A DNA stretch of 64,000 bases from Megalobrama amblycephala (taxonomy: Eukaryota; Chordata; Actinopteri; Cypriniformes; Xenocyprididae): positions 40,508,565 to 40,572,564 of the forward strand of contig NC_063054.1 in assembly GCF_018812025.1 (NCBI RefSeq), written 5' to 3'. Both the position numbers and the translations under genes were made by a program. Shown piece after piece: positions 20,091 through 32,044 of the stretch; within the stretch, counting starts at the first letter, position 1, and each line of letters starts with the position of its first letter. The notes beneath the pieces were generated by a model. It made no database searches, was not told the DNA's origin, and saw only the letters and a list, made by a program, of their open reading frames with translations.

Positions 20091-22552
20091 CAAAACAAAG
20101 AGACTTTCATAGAACAAAAACAAAAGAAAGATGCCTGCAGGCCACCAGGAAGGACATATAAATAGTCTCTTGCATTAAGGGGTCCTGAACATCTGCAGTT
20201 TGTTTGCCTCCCGAATGCTTTTCGCAGTCCGTCGGCATCAGTATTCCAGGCATTCCCATGCAATGGCTCTCCCTCAGCGAGGTCAAGCCCTCAGAAACAC
20301 AGAGGCCGCAAACTCTGCCCTGCATTACACCACAGGAGTCGTGTTTCGATGGCCCCCGGAGCCGCGTCGTCTGCTGTGCGTGAAGAGCCAAGACGCTGAT
20401 GGATTAAATGGAGACTAAATGTCTTGGCCCCACTTCAGGGATTCTGCTGATTTTGTAACTTCACTGCTTTGAGAGTGATGGATATGGATTATGCAAAGTG
20501 TGAAAACTCAGCTCTGGTAAGGCAAGGCTATTAAATAGCAGTCCCAAACTAGTTTTTGTTAATACAATAGAGTTAGTAAATTGGTATAAGCCCCCACAGT
20601 CATCAAAAATAGAAAAGAACACAAAGTGAAAATAAAGCAGTGTTTTGGGTAAAGATTATGGAAACTACAGATACCAGAGTAAATACACAATACTAACATG
20701 AACTGTTAACATGTGGACACTGCTCCTGATGAAAAGAATGAGCATCTTACCTGCATTCAAATCTTTCCCAGCTAACACATGACATACCAGTTGCCTAATG
20801 TATTGGTAGTTTTGTGGTAATTTCATGACTTAGTAATTGACAATGTAACTACGACGTTGCATCATGCTCGTAATTTAATTTGCTCAAGTGATTTATAACA
20901 TGCACAATTGAAACGGCTGACAGGACAGGGAAGTTCGTTTTTCTGAGGTGAGAGACTTTTTATTCAGTAACATGCATATCCAACTTATTTTTCAACGTGG
21001 AAGAAAGCTGTTTTCTGTGAATGTGCGAGGCTTCTGATTCATTAGCCGCTAGGGAAATAATGAGAAGAATATCAAAGTAGTGCAGTAAATGGTAAAACTG
21101 TTTATGATACAAACAGACAATAGGCTACATTAAAATAATATGGTAAGAAATAATAGTTTGCAATATCAAGCAGAAAAGCAGCATAACGAGTGGTTTTGTA
21201 CAGCTAAAAATAACTGTAAGTCAGACACATACAATTTACAAATGGCCGCGCCCACTCTTATGTGAAAATAGGAGACCAGAGGCCATTACACAATAGGATA
21301 ACTTATGGGTAGGGTTAGGTTTAGGGGTAGGAATAGGGTTAAGACAAAATTTTCAGACTGGAATGTTGTTCCAGGATCAACAAAATATGTTGACCCAGGA
21401 ACGCATCTAACTCAGCATATCAGGACGTTCTGAAGTGCGCATCGAGGGCGCATAGCAGCTGCAAAGGGGGCACCCGCGAGCACCCTTCTGAAACCTAAAA
21501 TGATGAATTGGACACCCTACGGTCTTAACGGAAACGCGCATGCGGCAGCCACTGTAAGTCCACAAGACTGAAAGTGCATAGAAGTGTGTCATTTGGGACT
21601 CAGCCCCTCTCATTTCCCTATAATAATACAATCTCTGCTTAAACTGCGTCTGACAGAAAAGTCGACCGCTTTCACGCCGCTTTGTTGCTATTGTTGTTGT
21701 TTAACACAGTGCGGCCCGCTTGAGACCCACCGGATGATAGTTAGATCCTAAATCCGAAAGATCACTTGTATGAATCTTCGTTTTATCTTGTCATATCGCT
21801 TAGCCCTAAACTTGCTATGTTAAAGCATTATTGACATAACAGTACGACTTTCTGTAAAGCTGCTTTGAAATTATGTGTCTAAAAAGGTGGTACACAAATA
21901 AATGACTCGACTATATTAAATACTACGACACAGGCAGCATGTTGTGCACAAGAAAACAGCATCTATTTTTATGCAAATAATGTTGTCCAGTTATTTGTTT
22001 TATTAAGTGCCAATAATTGGTGCATAAACAGTGCAGATAAATAATTAAAGCTGATTTTATACATTAAATTATAATATCAGTGTAAAAGAACCAACCGTCT
22101 TATTTGTTGAGAAACTAAATGGCATAAAATCTTGCATCTTAAATCCGATGTGAATGTCAAAGGTCAAAGGTATAGTCAAGAGGAAACCTTCTGAGGAATT
22201 GAAAGAAATCACTTACCATAATGAAAAGAAAATAAAGAAGAGAAAACTGGATCCTGAATCAAAACTGTAACATCTCCCACATAAACATTTATCTTTCTGC
22301 TGCACCTGTCATCAAATTTTCTCTTTATCCGTTTGGCACAACGTCCATTCTTCAGATCTGACCTGCTGATGAGAGACGAAGAGATGAATCGATGAAATGA
22401 ACTGTGATGAACGTGCTGTGATGAAGACTTCTCACTCTATTATTCACCAGAACTTCACTATTTACCCTTCAGACGTCCTTAAAATAATTATTTTTCAAAT
22501 TTATCTATTTCACTTTATCGAGTTTCATCAAAATACTAAATGCTTGAAATGG
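20091..22552. other. No gene recognised; minor repeat traces
   Basis: Contains a degenerate telomere-like run, GGGTAGGGTTAGGTTTAGGG, at 21307-21342, which is too short and imperfect to be telomeric. A LINE tail lies at 21850-21912. Open frames at 20107-20418 and 21407-21631 have no domain. Confidence 0.5.
21850..21912 (+). mobile_element. LINE 3' tail fragment
   Basis: TGTAAAGCTGCTTTGAAAT and ACACAAATAAATGACTCGAC match, with decay, the L2-like 3' end also seen at 32420-32505. Confidence 0.45.
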
Positions 22553-23639
22553 CTGAAATATATGGAAGTAAATTAATGCCAAATGTTTTTGAAATAAAAA
22601 GCTTGTTGAATTGCTCTAACTGAAAAAAAATATGCATTACATTAGCTGTACTTGCATTTAGATGCACTGTATTTTTAAGGCTTGCATTTTTATGGGATGA
22701 AATTCAACACAGTCGTATATTTAAGCTGTGAATATTTCAATTAAAAATATTTCACACACATTTTCATTATTAAAAATTAAATAATTCATATTCAGATTTC
22801 AAATTTCACTTCCAAGATATTTATTCTGTTTAAAAATACAACCTATAAAATTCGACTAGCAATTTTCAGTCCATTTTATTTCACTTTACAAATTCGCTTC
22901 CACAAATTCAGTGGCTCAAATTCGGCAGAAAATTCAACATTTCACATCCGGGAACTGCAGGAAGAGCAGTAGAGTGCCGATGCATCATCTCTATCTGCTG
23001 TTAGTCTTCTTCACCAGCAGGTGCCGCTAGCGGCTGTTTAGGAAGACCAAAGCAACGCTAGTAAGTCATTCATTCATAAAAACGGATTTACAGAATTAGA
23101 GCAAGCGGTAAGTGAATGTGTGATGATTATCAGGGCCAGTATAAATGCAGAAAAGCTGATAAAGACACAAAAGCTGCATTTATGTTTAATTCAGTGTCTT
23201 TACGCTTACTTTCCCTGTGTAGCTACAGCTTTCTCTACAGTGAACAAGATAACGTTATTGCCCGATGCTGGTGTATAGATCAAACGTTAAATCTGAGATA
23301 GACATATATTTCTCTCTGTTGTTTAGTTTCCTTATCTTTGTATCGCAGCGCTGTGTTGTAATACTAGGGCTTCCCTCATCCGTCATAGCTGCCATCAGGA
23401 CATATAAACTCTTAACACAGCTTAATGGACTCGTACAGTGATATAAAAGACCAAACTCGCACCTCATTTGTGATGTAGGTTAGACTATATAGGCTCCAAG
23501 AAAGCAGATACTGGCATAAAGTTGATTTGACGCTGAACGTTTGATTATGATATTCGCAAATTTAGGGACCGTCCCTAAAGTTACAACATTCTGTATTCAC
23601 GTTTCTACCTTCTACCAAACTCTTGTAGACACACATGCA

Positions 23640-23896
23640 CATATACATATTCAAACACACCTCACTCAAAGTACATGCATATATACTATTTCTTTTTTTT
23701 TCTTTTTTTACACGTTCATCACACAATTTTTTTTACTTTGTTCATTTTTTATTTTACCTGATCATAGATTATCCTGCTTATACAAATTTTAAATAAAATT
23801 TAGAAATAAAATTAACTAAGTAGAACTAATTGTGTGATGAATGTGTAAAAAAAAGAAAAAGTATATGTGCATGTACTTTGAGTTGAGTGTGTTTGA

Positions 23897-23905
<9 letters not shown>
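23640..23905. repeat. Secondary inverted repeat in the foldback loop
   Basis: 23640-23729 (with ACTCAAAGTACATGCATATA and ACACGTTCATCACACAATT) is matched in inverse by 23827-23905 (AATTGTGTGATGAATGTGTA and TGTGCATGTACTTTGAGTTG). A palindrome thus nests within the loop of a larger palindrome. Confidence 0.75.
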
Positions 23906-23951
<46 letters not shown>

Positions 23952-23965
23952 TAAGAGAGAGAAGG
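23899..23965 (+). repeat. GT/GA compound microsatellite
   Basis: About 13 GT units (23901-23927) run straight into about 12 GA units (to about 23951), then an imperfect AGAGAGA stretch. Confidence 0.9.
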
Positions 23966-24138
23966 GTGCATCACTCTTCGACCTGGCACCTATAGATGAA
24001 CACTTCACAGGTAGTTTTGGTGATTGTAAATCATTCTCATCAAATGCTATTGAGCTTTAAATTATGGCATTTTTTTGTATGATCCAATACAGTAGTGAAA
24101 TACATAGCAATCTTTACATATTACTTGACAGTTTATTT

Positions 24139-24421
24139 GGAAACACTTTACAGTAAGGTTCATAATGTATTAACTAATGTGAACTATCCATGAGCAACAC
24201 ATTTGTTGTTGTATTTGTTAATCTTTGTTAACGTTAATAAAAATACAGCAGTTCATTGTTCATGTTACTTCACTGTGCATTAACTAAAGTTGACAAATAC
24301 AACTCTTGATTTTAATAATGTATTAGTAAATGCTGGAATTAACATTAACAAAGATTAGTAAGTGCTGTAGAAGTGCAGTTCATTGTTCGTTCATATCAAC
24401 TATTTAATATAAAGTGTTACC
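24139..24421. mobile_element. MITE with AACACTTTA ends inside the foldback loop
   Basis: Left end GGAAACACTTTACAGTAAGG and right end TATAAAGTGTTACC are inverse. Internal TTAACGTTAATAAAAATACA and inverted TAACATTAACAAAGATTAG blocks are typical of a very common teleost MITE. The flanks carry a direct repeat of about 55 bp (23986-24052 and 24470-24528; GATGAACA..TTACAG), so local duplication also occurred. Confidence 0.65.
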
Positions 24422-25605
24422 TTTTATTTTAATAAACATCAAAAATCTAAAAGGTTTGCATTATACCTGACACCTAGATGAACAATTTACAGTTGGTTTT
24501 GTGACTAAGTCATTCTCTTTAAATGCTATAGAAGGTAGAAACGTGAATACAGAATGTTGTAACTTTAGAGACGGTCCCTAAATTTGCGAATATCATAATC
24601 AAACGTTCAGCGTCAAATCAACTTAATGCCAGTATCTGCTTTCTTGGAGCCTATATAGTCTAACCTACATCACAAATGAGGTGCGAGTTTGGTCTTTTAT
24701 ATCACTGTACGAGTCCATTAAGCTGTGTTAAGAGTTTATATGTCCTGATGGCAGCTATGACGGATGAGGGAAGCCCTAGTATTACAACACAGCGCTGCGA
24801 TATAAAGTTAAGGAAACTAAACAACAGAGAGAAATATATGTCTATCTCAGATTTAACGTTTGATCTATACACCAGCATCGGGCAATAACGTTATCTTGTT
24901 CACTGGAGAGAAAGCTGTAGCTACACTGGGAAAGTAAGCGTAAATACACTGAATTAAACATAAATGCAGCTTTTGTGTCTTTATCAGCTTTTCTGCATTT
25001 ATACTGGCCCTGATAATCATCACATATTCACTTACCGCTTGCTCTAATTCTGTAAATCCGTTTTTATGAATGAATGATGACTTACTAGCGTTGCTTTGGT
25101 CTTCCTAAACAGCCGCTAGCGGCACCTGCTGGTGAAGAAGACTAACAGCAGATAGAGATGATGCATCGGCACCGATCGGCACTCTACTGCTCTTCCTGCA
25201 GTTCCCGGATGTGAAATGTTGAATTTTCTGCCGAATTTGAGCCACTGAATTTGTGGAAGCGAATTTGTAAAGCGAAATAAAATGGACTGAAAATTGCTAG
25301 TCGAATTTTATAGGTTGTATTTTTAAACAGAATGAATATTTTGGAAGTGAAATCTAAAAGGTGAATATGAATTATTGAATTTTTAATAATGAAAATGTGT
25401 GTGAAATATTTTTAATTGAAATATTCACAGCCTAAATATACGACCATGTTGAATTTCAGCCCATAAAAATGCAAGCCTTAAAAATACAGTGCATCTAAAT
25501 GCAAGTACAGCTAATGTAATGCATATTTTTTTCAAATAGTGCAATTCAACAAGCTTTTTATTTCAAAAACATTTGTCATTATTTTACTTCCATAGAAATA
25601 TTCAG

Positions 25606-26250
25606 TACAAAATAATGAAGATCAGGACTTCTTTATTTTGGATTTAGTTCATATTATTTTTTATTATTTCTCCCCACTCTCACTAACTGGGTTACTTACA
25701 ACACCAAAGACTGTTAAAGAAAGTTCATAAAATGAATTATTGCACTGTTGAATAATTTGCACTGTTGATTGTACTAAGACCAGAACCATTTATAAAGAAA
25801 ATAAATAGTCAATTTTGATTTTGTTAACTTTGTTTGTCAATCATAGGCTATTTAACTGTGACGAACAGCAAGCAGACAGCATCTGAGTTCCACCTTAGAT
25901 TAGAATGATCCACAGTGCAATTAGTTTGAATTTCCACATAAAACCAACAAAAAACAAGCAACACAAAGCAGCTGCAGCAAACAAACACAGCAGGTGCACA
26001 GCAAAACAACGCTGCAGAACACACGCAAGTGCCAGCCATTATCTGCTACACCACATCAATCAAGATTTACCAGCACCTTAACAAGACCAGTACCCTTCAG
26101 AGGCTAGAAACTCCCAGAGTTCAGTGTTATCTGCTGGTTTCTGCTGCATTGTCACTAATTGTCATATCTGGCTCTAAAGGCATCTCTCCGTTGTTTGCCA
26201 TTCAAAAATAACCACATTTTCTGACAAAATACTTTTTTTTTTGCAAGAAA
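25606..26250. other. No feature recognised
   Basis: Unique-looking sequence before the ATCC array. Short open frames (25848-26039 minus, 26029-26211 plus) lack domains. Confidence 0.5.
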
Positions 26251-27960
26251 TCCAGTCATCCATCCATCCATCCATCCATCCATCTGTTCATCCATCCATC
26301 CATCCACAGTACCTGTCCAGTCTATCATCCATCCATCCATACATCCATCCACTAACCCATCCATCTATCTGTCCATCAATCTATCTGTCCATCCATCCAT
26401 CCATCCATCCATCCATCTGTTCATCCATCCATCCATCCACAGTACCTGTCCAGTCTATCATCCATCCATCCATACATCCATCCACTAACCCATCATCTAT
26501 CTGTCCATCAATCTATCTGTCCATCCATCTATCCATCTATCATCTGTCTATCCATCCATCCATCTGTCCATCCTGTTCATCATCCATCCGTCCATCTATC
26601 CATCCATCCATCTGTCCATCCATCCATCTGTCCATCCATCCATTGTCCATCCATCCATCCATCCATCCATCCATCCATCCATCCATCCATCCAGTCCATT
26701 GTCCATCCATCCATCCAGTCCATCGTCCATCCATCCATCCATCCATCCATCCATTGTCCATCCATCCATCCATCCATTGTCCATCCATCCATCCATCCAT
26801 CTGTCCATCTATCCATCCATCCATCTGTCCATCCATCCATTGTCCATCCATCCATCCATCCATCCAGTCCATTGTCCATCCATCCATCCATCCAGTCCAT
26901 CGTCCATCCATCCATCCAGTCCATTGTCCATCCATCCATCCATCCATTATCCATCCATCCAGTCCATTGTCCATCCATCCATCCATCCATCCATCCAGTC
27001 CATCGTCCATCCATCCATCCATCCATCCATCCATCCAGTCTATCATCCATCCATCCATCCATCCAGTCCATCGTCCATCCATCCATCCATCCATCCATCC
27101 AGTCTATCATCCATCCATCCATCTATCCGTCCATCTATCCATCCATCCGTCCATAAAGTCTATCATCCATCCATCCATCTGTCCATCCGTCCATCCATCC
27201 ATCCATCCATCCATCCATCCATCCAGTCTATTGTCCATCCATCCATACATCCATCTACAGTATCTGTCCATCCATCCATACATCCATCCATCCACTAACC
27301 CATCCTTCTATCTGTCCATCAATCTATCTCTCCATCCATCTATCCATCCATCCATCTACAGTATCTGTCCATCCGGTCTATCATCCATCCATCCATACAT
27401 CCATCCACTAACCCATCCATCTATCTGTCCATCCATCCATCCATCCATCCATCCATCTGTCCATCCTGTCCATCATCCACCCATCCATCCATCCATCCAT
27501 TCATCTGTCCATCCAGTCCATCCATCTGTCCATCCAGTCCATCGTCCGTCTATCCATCCATCATCCATCCATCCAGTCTATCATCCATCCATCCAGTCTA
27601 TCGTCCATCCATCCATCTGTCCATCCGTCTATTCATCCATCCTTCCATCCATCTATCCGTCCATCTATCCATCCATCTGTCCATCCAGTCTATCGCCCAT
27701 CCATCCATCTGTCCATCTGTCTATCCATCCATCCATCCATCCATCCATCCATCTGTTCATCTGTCTATCCATCCATCCATCCATCCATCCATCATCTATC
27801 TATCTATCCATCCATCATCCATCCATCCATCCATCAATCTGTCCATCCATCCGTTCATCCATCTTTTCATCCATCCATTCATCTGTCCATCCATCTATCT
27901 ATCCATTGGTTTATCCTTCCGTCCATACATCTATCTGTCCATCCATCCATCCATCCATCC
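26251..27960 (+). repeat. 1.7-kb ATCC microsatellite with higher-order units
   Basis: Nearly continuous CCAT units, with CTGT, CAGT, CCGT and CTAT variants. A longer block recurs: CAGTACCTGTCCAGTCTATC with ATACATCCATCCACTAACCC and TCTATCTGTCCATCAATC appears near 26306-26400 and 26440-26520. Related pieces appear near 27256-27330 and 27360-27430. The array therefore has higher-order units of roughly 130-140 bp at its ends and purer ATCC in the middle. The 599-codon plus-strand frame (26241-28040) and the minus frames are artefacts of a stop-free tetranucleotide repeat. Confidence 0.95.
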
Positions 27961-29330
27961 AATTTAATTATTTTAATTCTTCTACTTTACATTCAAATTC
28001 AGATATTCGGCATCATGTTTACCTCGCCAATTCAAATTAATTTAAAATGCAGCATTTAAAAAGCATTGTCAATTCACATCTGAATAGGGCATGACCCTTA
28101 TTGTTAAGTCTGTCTAAAACCACCAGTATGTGTAAAATGTACAGCGGTGTCTTTGTAGTATTGTGTCCATATGGTTCACATGCTGTAAATATCACCTGAA
28201 CTGTATATGAAACCGGGAGAAGATCATAGACAAACATGAATCACACCTGTAGAGCCGGCTCATCTATCTCACCCAGAGAATCGTTTGATCTGTGGTTTAT
28301 TATTGATGGGAGAACTCAAGATACATTGAAAATGACATTTATGGCTGACGGTCTTTCAGCACATATTCATCACTCCAAGCATATTTAAATCTCTAGGTAA
28401 AAGGAAGCATATGGAAGTGTGTGGATGGGTCAGATAACGCTGACACTATTATGCAATGGCATAAACCACACATCAATGCATAACTCAAATGCACATGCGC
28501 TAACTTTTTAATAACATTCACTGTGCCATAAACCAGCTGTATATTATTATGTAAGTTACTGTGCTATTCAGTGGAGGGGAGCAGTATAGCGGAAGCCACA
28601 TCACATTTTCCGGATCTCAAAAAGACACATAAACCACTCCTGTGGTCTATCCTGTCTGTTATGTTACCATACTTTAATGTTCTTGGCAGGCGTTTTCTTA
28701 CCAAACTGCCTCACAAGAGTGGGAGACGTGGCCTGGTGGGCTCTACACATGCTCTGACATGTTGCCTGGTGGCGCTTATGTTATGCATCTGAATCCATCA
28801 CCCGCTCCTTTCTCCCCGTGGACTCCTGATGCTTTTTCACTTTCCTATCAGATTAAAGGCATAAATTATATATATAAACATACATGTATCCATATTGATT
28901 ATAAAGAATGAGGCTATTTTTAAAGCTGCAGAAATTAATGCACGTTCTGTAGTCAGGACAAATCCTATCTGTCACATGTCTTGCACGAGCACAGTGTGTG
29001 ATTTTTTGGACCGTGCATTGGCTGTGGACCACAGAGGCTGATTTTGGAACCGAGAGCTAGGAAGTCCAGCTGGCTTCACACTCTTTCAAAACATTCTTTG
29101 AGGGGTGTTTCTGAGGTGACAAGTCAGGCTACATCCTGCTTGTATTGTGACTTTGAAGCCAAATAAAGTAATTAACAGATGAGGAAAAGCCAATAAAAAG
29201 GGCTTGATCAGGCTTGTTCGCTCAAGGTCTTGACATGAATGAGAGCTAAATAATTGAGGGAGCCATATCTAGAGACCAGAATATCACAAAGACTTGGAAC
29301 GCTTTGGCTTGAGCCAGTAAAAAAAATACT
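27961..29330. other. No gene recognised
   Basis: Unique-looking sequence. The 73-codon frame at 28571-28792 has no recognisable domain, and a short TA run lies near 28866-28880. Confidence 0.5.
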
Positions 29331-29404
29331 GAACAACCACCCAGAACACCTTAGCAACCGCATAGTAAAATGCTTAAACCACACACACCCTGAACAATGT
29401 AGCA
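29331..29404 (+). repeat. Minisatellite-like AACCACCCAGAACACC copies
   Basis: CAACCACCCAGAACACCTTA then GCAACCGCATAGTAAAATGC is one unit plus a partial one of a cyprinid ~35-bp minisatellite. Related copies lie at 30041-30085, 32692-32767 and 52512-52568. Confidence 0.6.
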
Positions 29405-30040
29405 AAATGTAGAGTTAGCAGCCACCAATAGAGCATCATGGGAAAACAAGATCACTGACTGTTTGCGGAAGCTCTCATTTGTCAGCACACTGTGTCTGTC
29501 TCATTTGTCAGCTCACTCTGTTAGATTTCCAGTATATTCCACATATGGTTGGAATTAGTGGCGATATCTCAGATCTGGAATTTTCCTGATACATACAGCC
29601 AGTCAGCGTTCCTCTCGTCCTTTACTGACAGATCTGAGTGGAAAATCTGTGTTCTCTAAAGCTGTAAAGGGTTTACATCAAACTCAATTTTTTTCTCTTT
29701 TATAAAGGAAAAATAAGATGGTACAATAAACCATTATGAGGTTTAGGTAGTTGTCATAGTAAACTACCCAAAACACCATTTTCGTTGCTATAATAGTTCC
29801 CCCCGAATATAGCTCTTGTGTCTGGATTCTTGAATTTAAAGATGAAATTTGAAGGAAAAAATCGTATAAAATGTGAAGGTCACTTATATCATCTGTCATT
29901 ACAAAATTTGTTAAGTATCTTACAATATATATATTTTATATGATTATAAATAAATTGCATAATGATATTTTGAAAAAATGTTTTTTTGTTTTTTTTTGTC
30001 AATATAATGAGTAAATGGCTCCTTTTGTTTAACACTGTAT
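29405..30040. other. No gene recognised
   Basis: AT-rich. The segment near 29945-29985 (ATAATGATATTTTGAAAAA) recurs near 32790-32820, so sequence around the minisatellite copies on both sides of the L2 fragment is partly duplicated in the same orientation. Confidence 0.5.
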
Positions 30041-30085
30041 CAACTGCATAGCAACATGTTAAAACCACCCAGAACACCATAGCAT
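30041..30085 (+). repeat. Minisatellite unit bordering the L2 fragment
   Basis: CAACTGCATAGCAACATGTT and AAAACCACCCAGAACACCAT form one unit of the same minisatellite as 29331-29404. It replaces the expected 3' end of the adjacent L2 element. Confidence 0.6.
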
Positions 30086-30089
30086 AGGC

Positions 30090-30738
30090 AGGTCATTCCA
30101 CCAGCTTTGAACAGGCAAGGTCAGTGAAAGTGATTTTGTGCCTCTTTGGGATGGCACCACAAGGTGCCGCTCACTTGCAGAACACAAGTTTCTGGAGGGC
30201 ACATAAGTCTGAAGTAGTGAGTTTAAGTATAGAGGTGCAGAGCCAGTGGTTGTTCTGTAGGCTAACATCAGTGCCTTGAATTTGATTCGATCGGCAATTG
30301 GCAACCAGTGCAAACTGATGAAGAGAGGTGTGACGTGCATTCTCTTCGGCTCGTTAAAGACAACTCAGATCAGTTGCAGAGGTTTGACAGTGCATGCTGT
30401 AAGGCCTGCCAAGAGAGCATTAGTCCAGTCTGGATAGAACAACAGCTTGGCCAAGGAGTTGTGCAGCATGCTTCAATAGGAAGGGCCTGGCCTTCCTAAT
30501 GTTGTTTAAGGCAAATCTGCAGGAACGGGCAGTTCTAGCAATGTGTTCTGTGAAGTTTAACTGATCATCAATCACAACTCCAAGGTTCCTGGCTTTCCTG
30601 GATGGAGTTATGGTTGACAAACCTAGCTGAATGGAGAAGTTGTGATCAAGTGTTGGGTTGGGTGAGACCAAAGCAGGGTTGCAAGCGACACGACAGCCAG
30701 TAACACAGTTCCTCAACAAACCGTCCATACCGGCGTGA
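30090..30738 (-). pseudogene. L2 LINE ORF2 C-terminal part, broken
   Basis: On the minus strand the sequence encodes in order STITPSRKARNLGVVIDD, then ARSCRFALNNIRKARPFL, then after a frame break HVTPLFISLHWLPIADRIKF and SASERHLVVPSQRGTKSLS, ending at WWNDLP. This is the region C-terminal to the reverse-transcriptase catalytic site of L2-clade LINEs, and the LHWLP block is a hallmark. Frame changes and stops (after SRLD at about 30420) inactivate it. The piece upstream in the element lies at 32507-32640, on the far side of a 1.8-kb insertion. The 3' end is lost into a minisatellite. Confidence 0.85.
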
Positions 30739-31015
30739 CCCACATGGAAAGAACCTATATGTGGATATATGCGCATATATGAAACCTATATGCAGTGTAT
30801 ATTAACATATATGCTGCATATATGCACATATATGATAATATATATGCTGCATATATGCGCATATATACTGCATATATGCTATATATATGCTGCATATATG
30901 CGCATATATACTGCATATATGCTATATATATGCTGCATATATGCGTATATATACTGCATATATGTGTATATATGCCACATATAGGCAAAATTGAGGTGCA
31001 TATATGTGCATATAC
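30739..31015. repeat. ATATGC-rich tandem/foldback repeat, CCCACATGG end
   Basis: Starts CCCACATGGAAAGAACCTAT, the same terminus as the 320-bp palindrome at 31714-32033. It continues as self-complementary units of GCATATATGC and CTGCATATATGC for about 250 bp. Only one terminus is seen, so it appears to be a second, degenerate member of that family. Isoleucine/tyrosine-rich frames here are read-through of the ATAT repeat. Confidence 0.7.
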
Positions 31016-31713
31016 AGGAAATATAGGTCTCCTGTATTGCTTCTTCATATCCATATACATGCCCTATACATACAAGATATGTCTTCTATATAGCTAATGG
31101 CAGGATCTGGTCATTTTGTAGCTCATATCTCATTTTTGACTGTCATACATGATGCCTAGCTCATATTTTCTATTATCAAGGCAAAAACTAAGAATTAACG
31201 AAAAAAATTATGCAAGAACTTATGTATGTGCGAATGTAGCAGTTATGTATTTAGACAATTATTTTGTGATTCCACTGGCCATGACCATATTTGGGGTTTC
31301 CTGCCGCCATGCTGACTTGGGGTGTTGACGCACTTTGCTGCTTCCCAGTCTGCATGAGACATCACAGCGGTAAGTCGCACAAAGTTTTTGCGGTGATTCA
31401 ATTAAGGCCATGTTTCATGTAACAGCTGAATTCACATGATATATTTGTATGATTGTAATCCAAAACCCCTCTGTGATGTACATTCAGATGTTTCGTTGAT
31501 TATTTTTCTTTACTTAAGTTACTTTTAATATCTCTCTTTCTCACCGTTGTGCGTTGCTGCCGCATGCTGTTTGTATGCTGCACAAGTCCTCATATATTGC
31601 CATTTGTGTTATACAGAATAAAGTGAGGACCTGATGGCAAGATTTTTCGCAGTCTGTCTTTGATTACGACACAACGCAGAAAACACACCGCTACACGAAC
31701 ACGTGAAATTGGT
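31016..31713. other. Unassigned sequence between two ATATG repeats
   Basis: Unique-looking. It contains an AATAAA at about 31617 followed by about 90 bases up to GTGAAATTGGTCCCACATGG. That layout loosely resembles the R-U5 and primer-site region of an LTR element, but no paired LTR, polypurine tract or coding remnant was found. Confidence 0.35.
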
Positions 31714-32033
31714 CCCACATGGAAAAAACCTATATAAACATATATGTTTCAATATAGGTTTGATATAGGTTTTACATATATGTGACATATATAAAATTGG
31801 CCGTTTTCCTATATTATGTGTACATATATGTACATATATGTGTATATATATATATGTGTACATATATGTGTACATATATGTGTACATATGTGTACATATA
31901 TGTGTGCATATATGTACATATATGTACATATAATATAGGAAAACGGCCAATTTTATATATGTCACATATATGTAAAACCTATATCAAACCTATATTGAAA
32001 CATACATGTTTATATAGGTTTTTTCCATGTGGG
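31714..32033. mobile_element. 320-bp near-perfect ATATGT palindrome (foldback MITE)
   Basis: The ends CCCACATGGAAAAAACCTAT and ATAGGTTTTTTCCATGTGGG are perfect inverses, and the ~160-bp arms match almost completely. Both hold an AAAATTGGCCGTTTTCCTAT block, and the centre is TGTACATATATGTG units. Single-stranded DNA or RNA would fold into one long hairpin. The mirrored frames (31609-31965 minus, 31782-32105 plus) are products of the symmetry. I do not recognise the family. Confidence 0.8.
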
Positions 32034-32044
32034 GATGAATACAA

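Larger units (their letters stand above)
22553..25605. mobile_element. Giant foldback element, arms >1 kb
   Basis: Left arm 22553-23614 and right arm 24529-25605 are inverted copies along their whole length, with scattered substitutions and small indels (for example TTCTCTACAGTGAACAAG opposite CTTGTTCACTGGAGAGAA). The arms enclose a 914-bp loop. Both contain GCGGCACCTGCTGGTGAAGA on one strand or the other, and a TTTCGCTTTACAAATTCGCT-like block. A 70-codon frame appears in both arms (23255-23467 minus, 24676-24888 plus), differing at two residues; it is a consequence of the symmetry. No transposase is seen and no target duplication is obvious. Confidence 0.85.

Noticed and set aside
21307..21342. 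Interstitial telomere-like TTAGGG run
   Set aside because: Only a few imperfect GGGTTAGG-like words; common low-complexity text in fish, too short to indicate a fusion point.
23255..24888. Same 70-residue frame found twice, on opposite strands
   Set aside because: The repetition is fully explained by the foldback arms. Two substitutions and no domain give no support for coding.
26241..28040. 599-codon open frame rich in Ile-His-Pro-Ser
   Set aside because: It is the translation of ATCC units, which contain no stop in any frame. Equally long frames occur on the other strand, with no start context or domain.
31617..31735. LTR end with AATAAA and a primer-site-like TTGGTCCC
   Set aside because: No second LTR, no polypurine tract and no gag/pol remnant; the TTGGTCCCACATGG overlap coincides with the start of the palindromic MITE.
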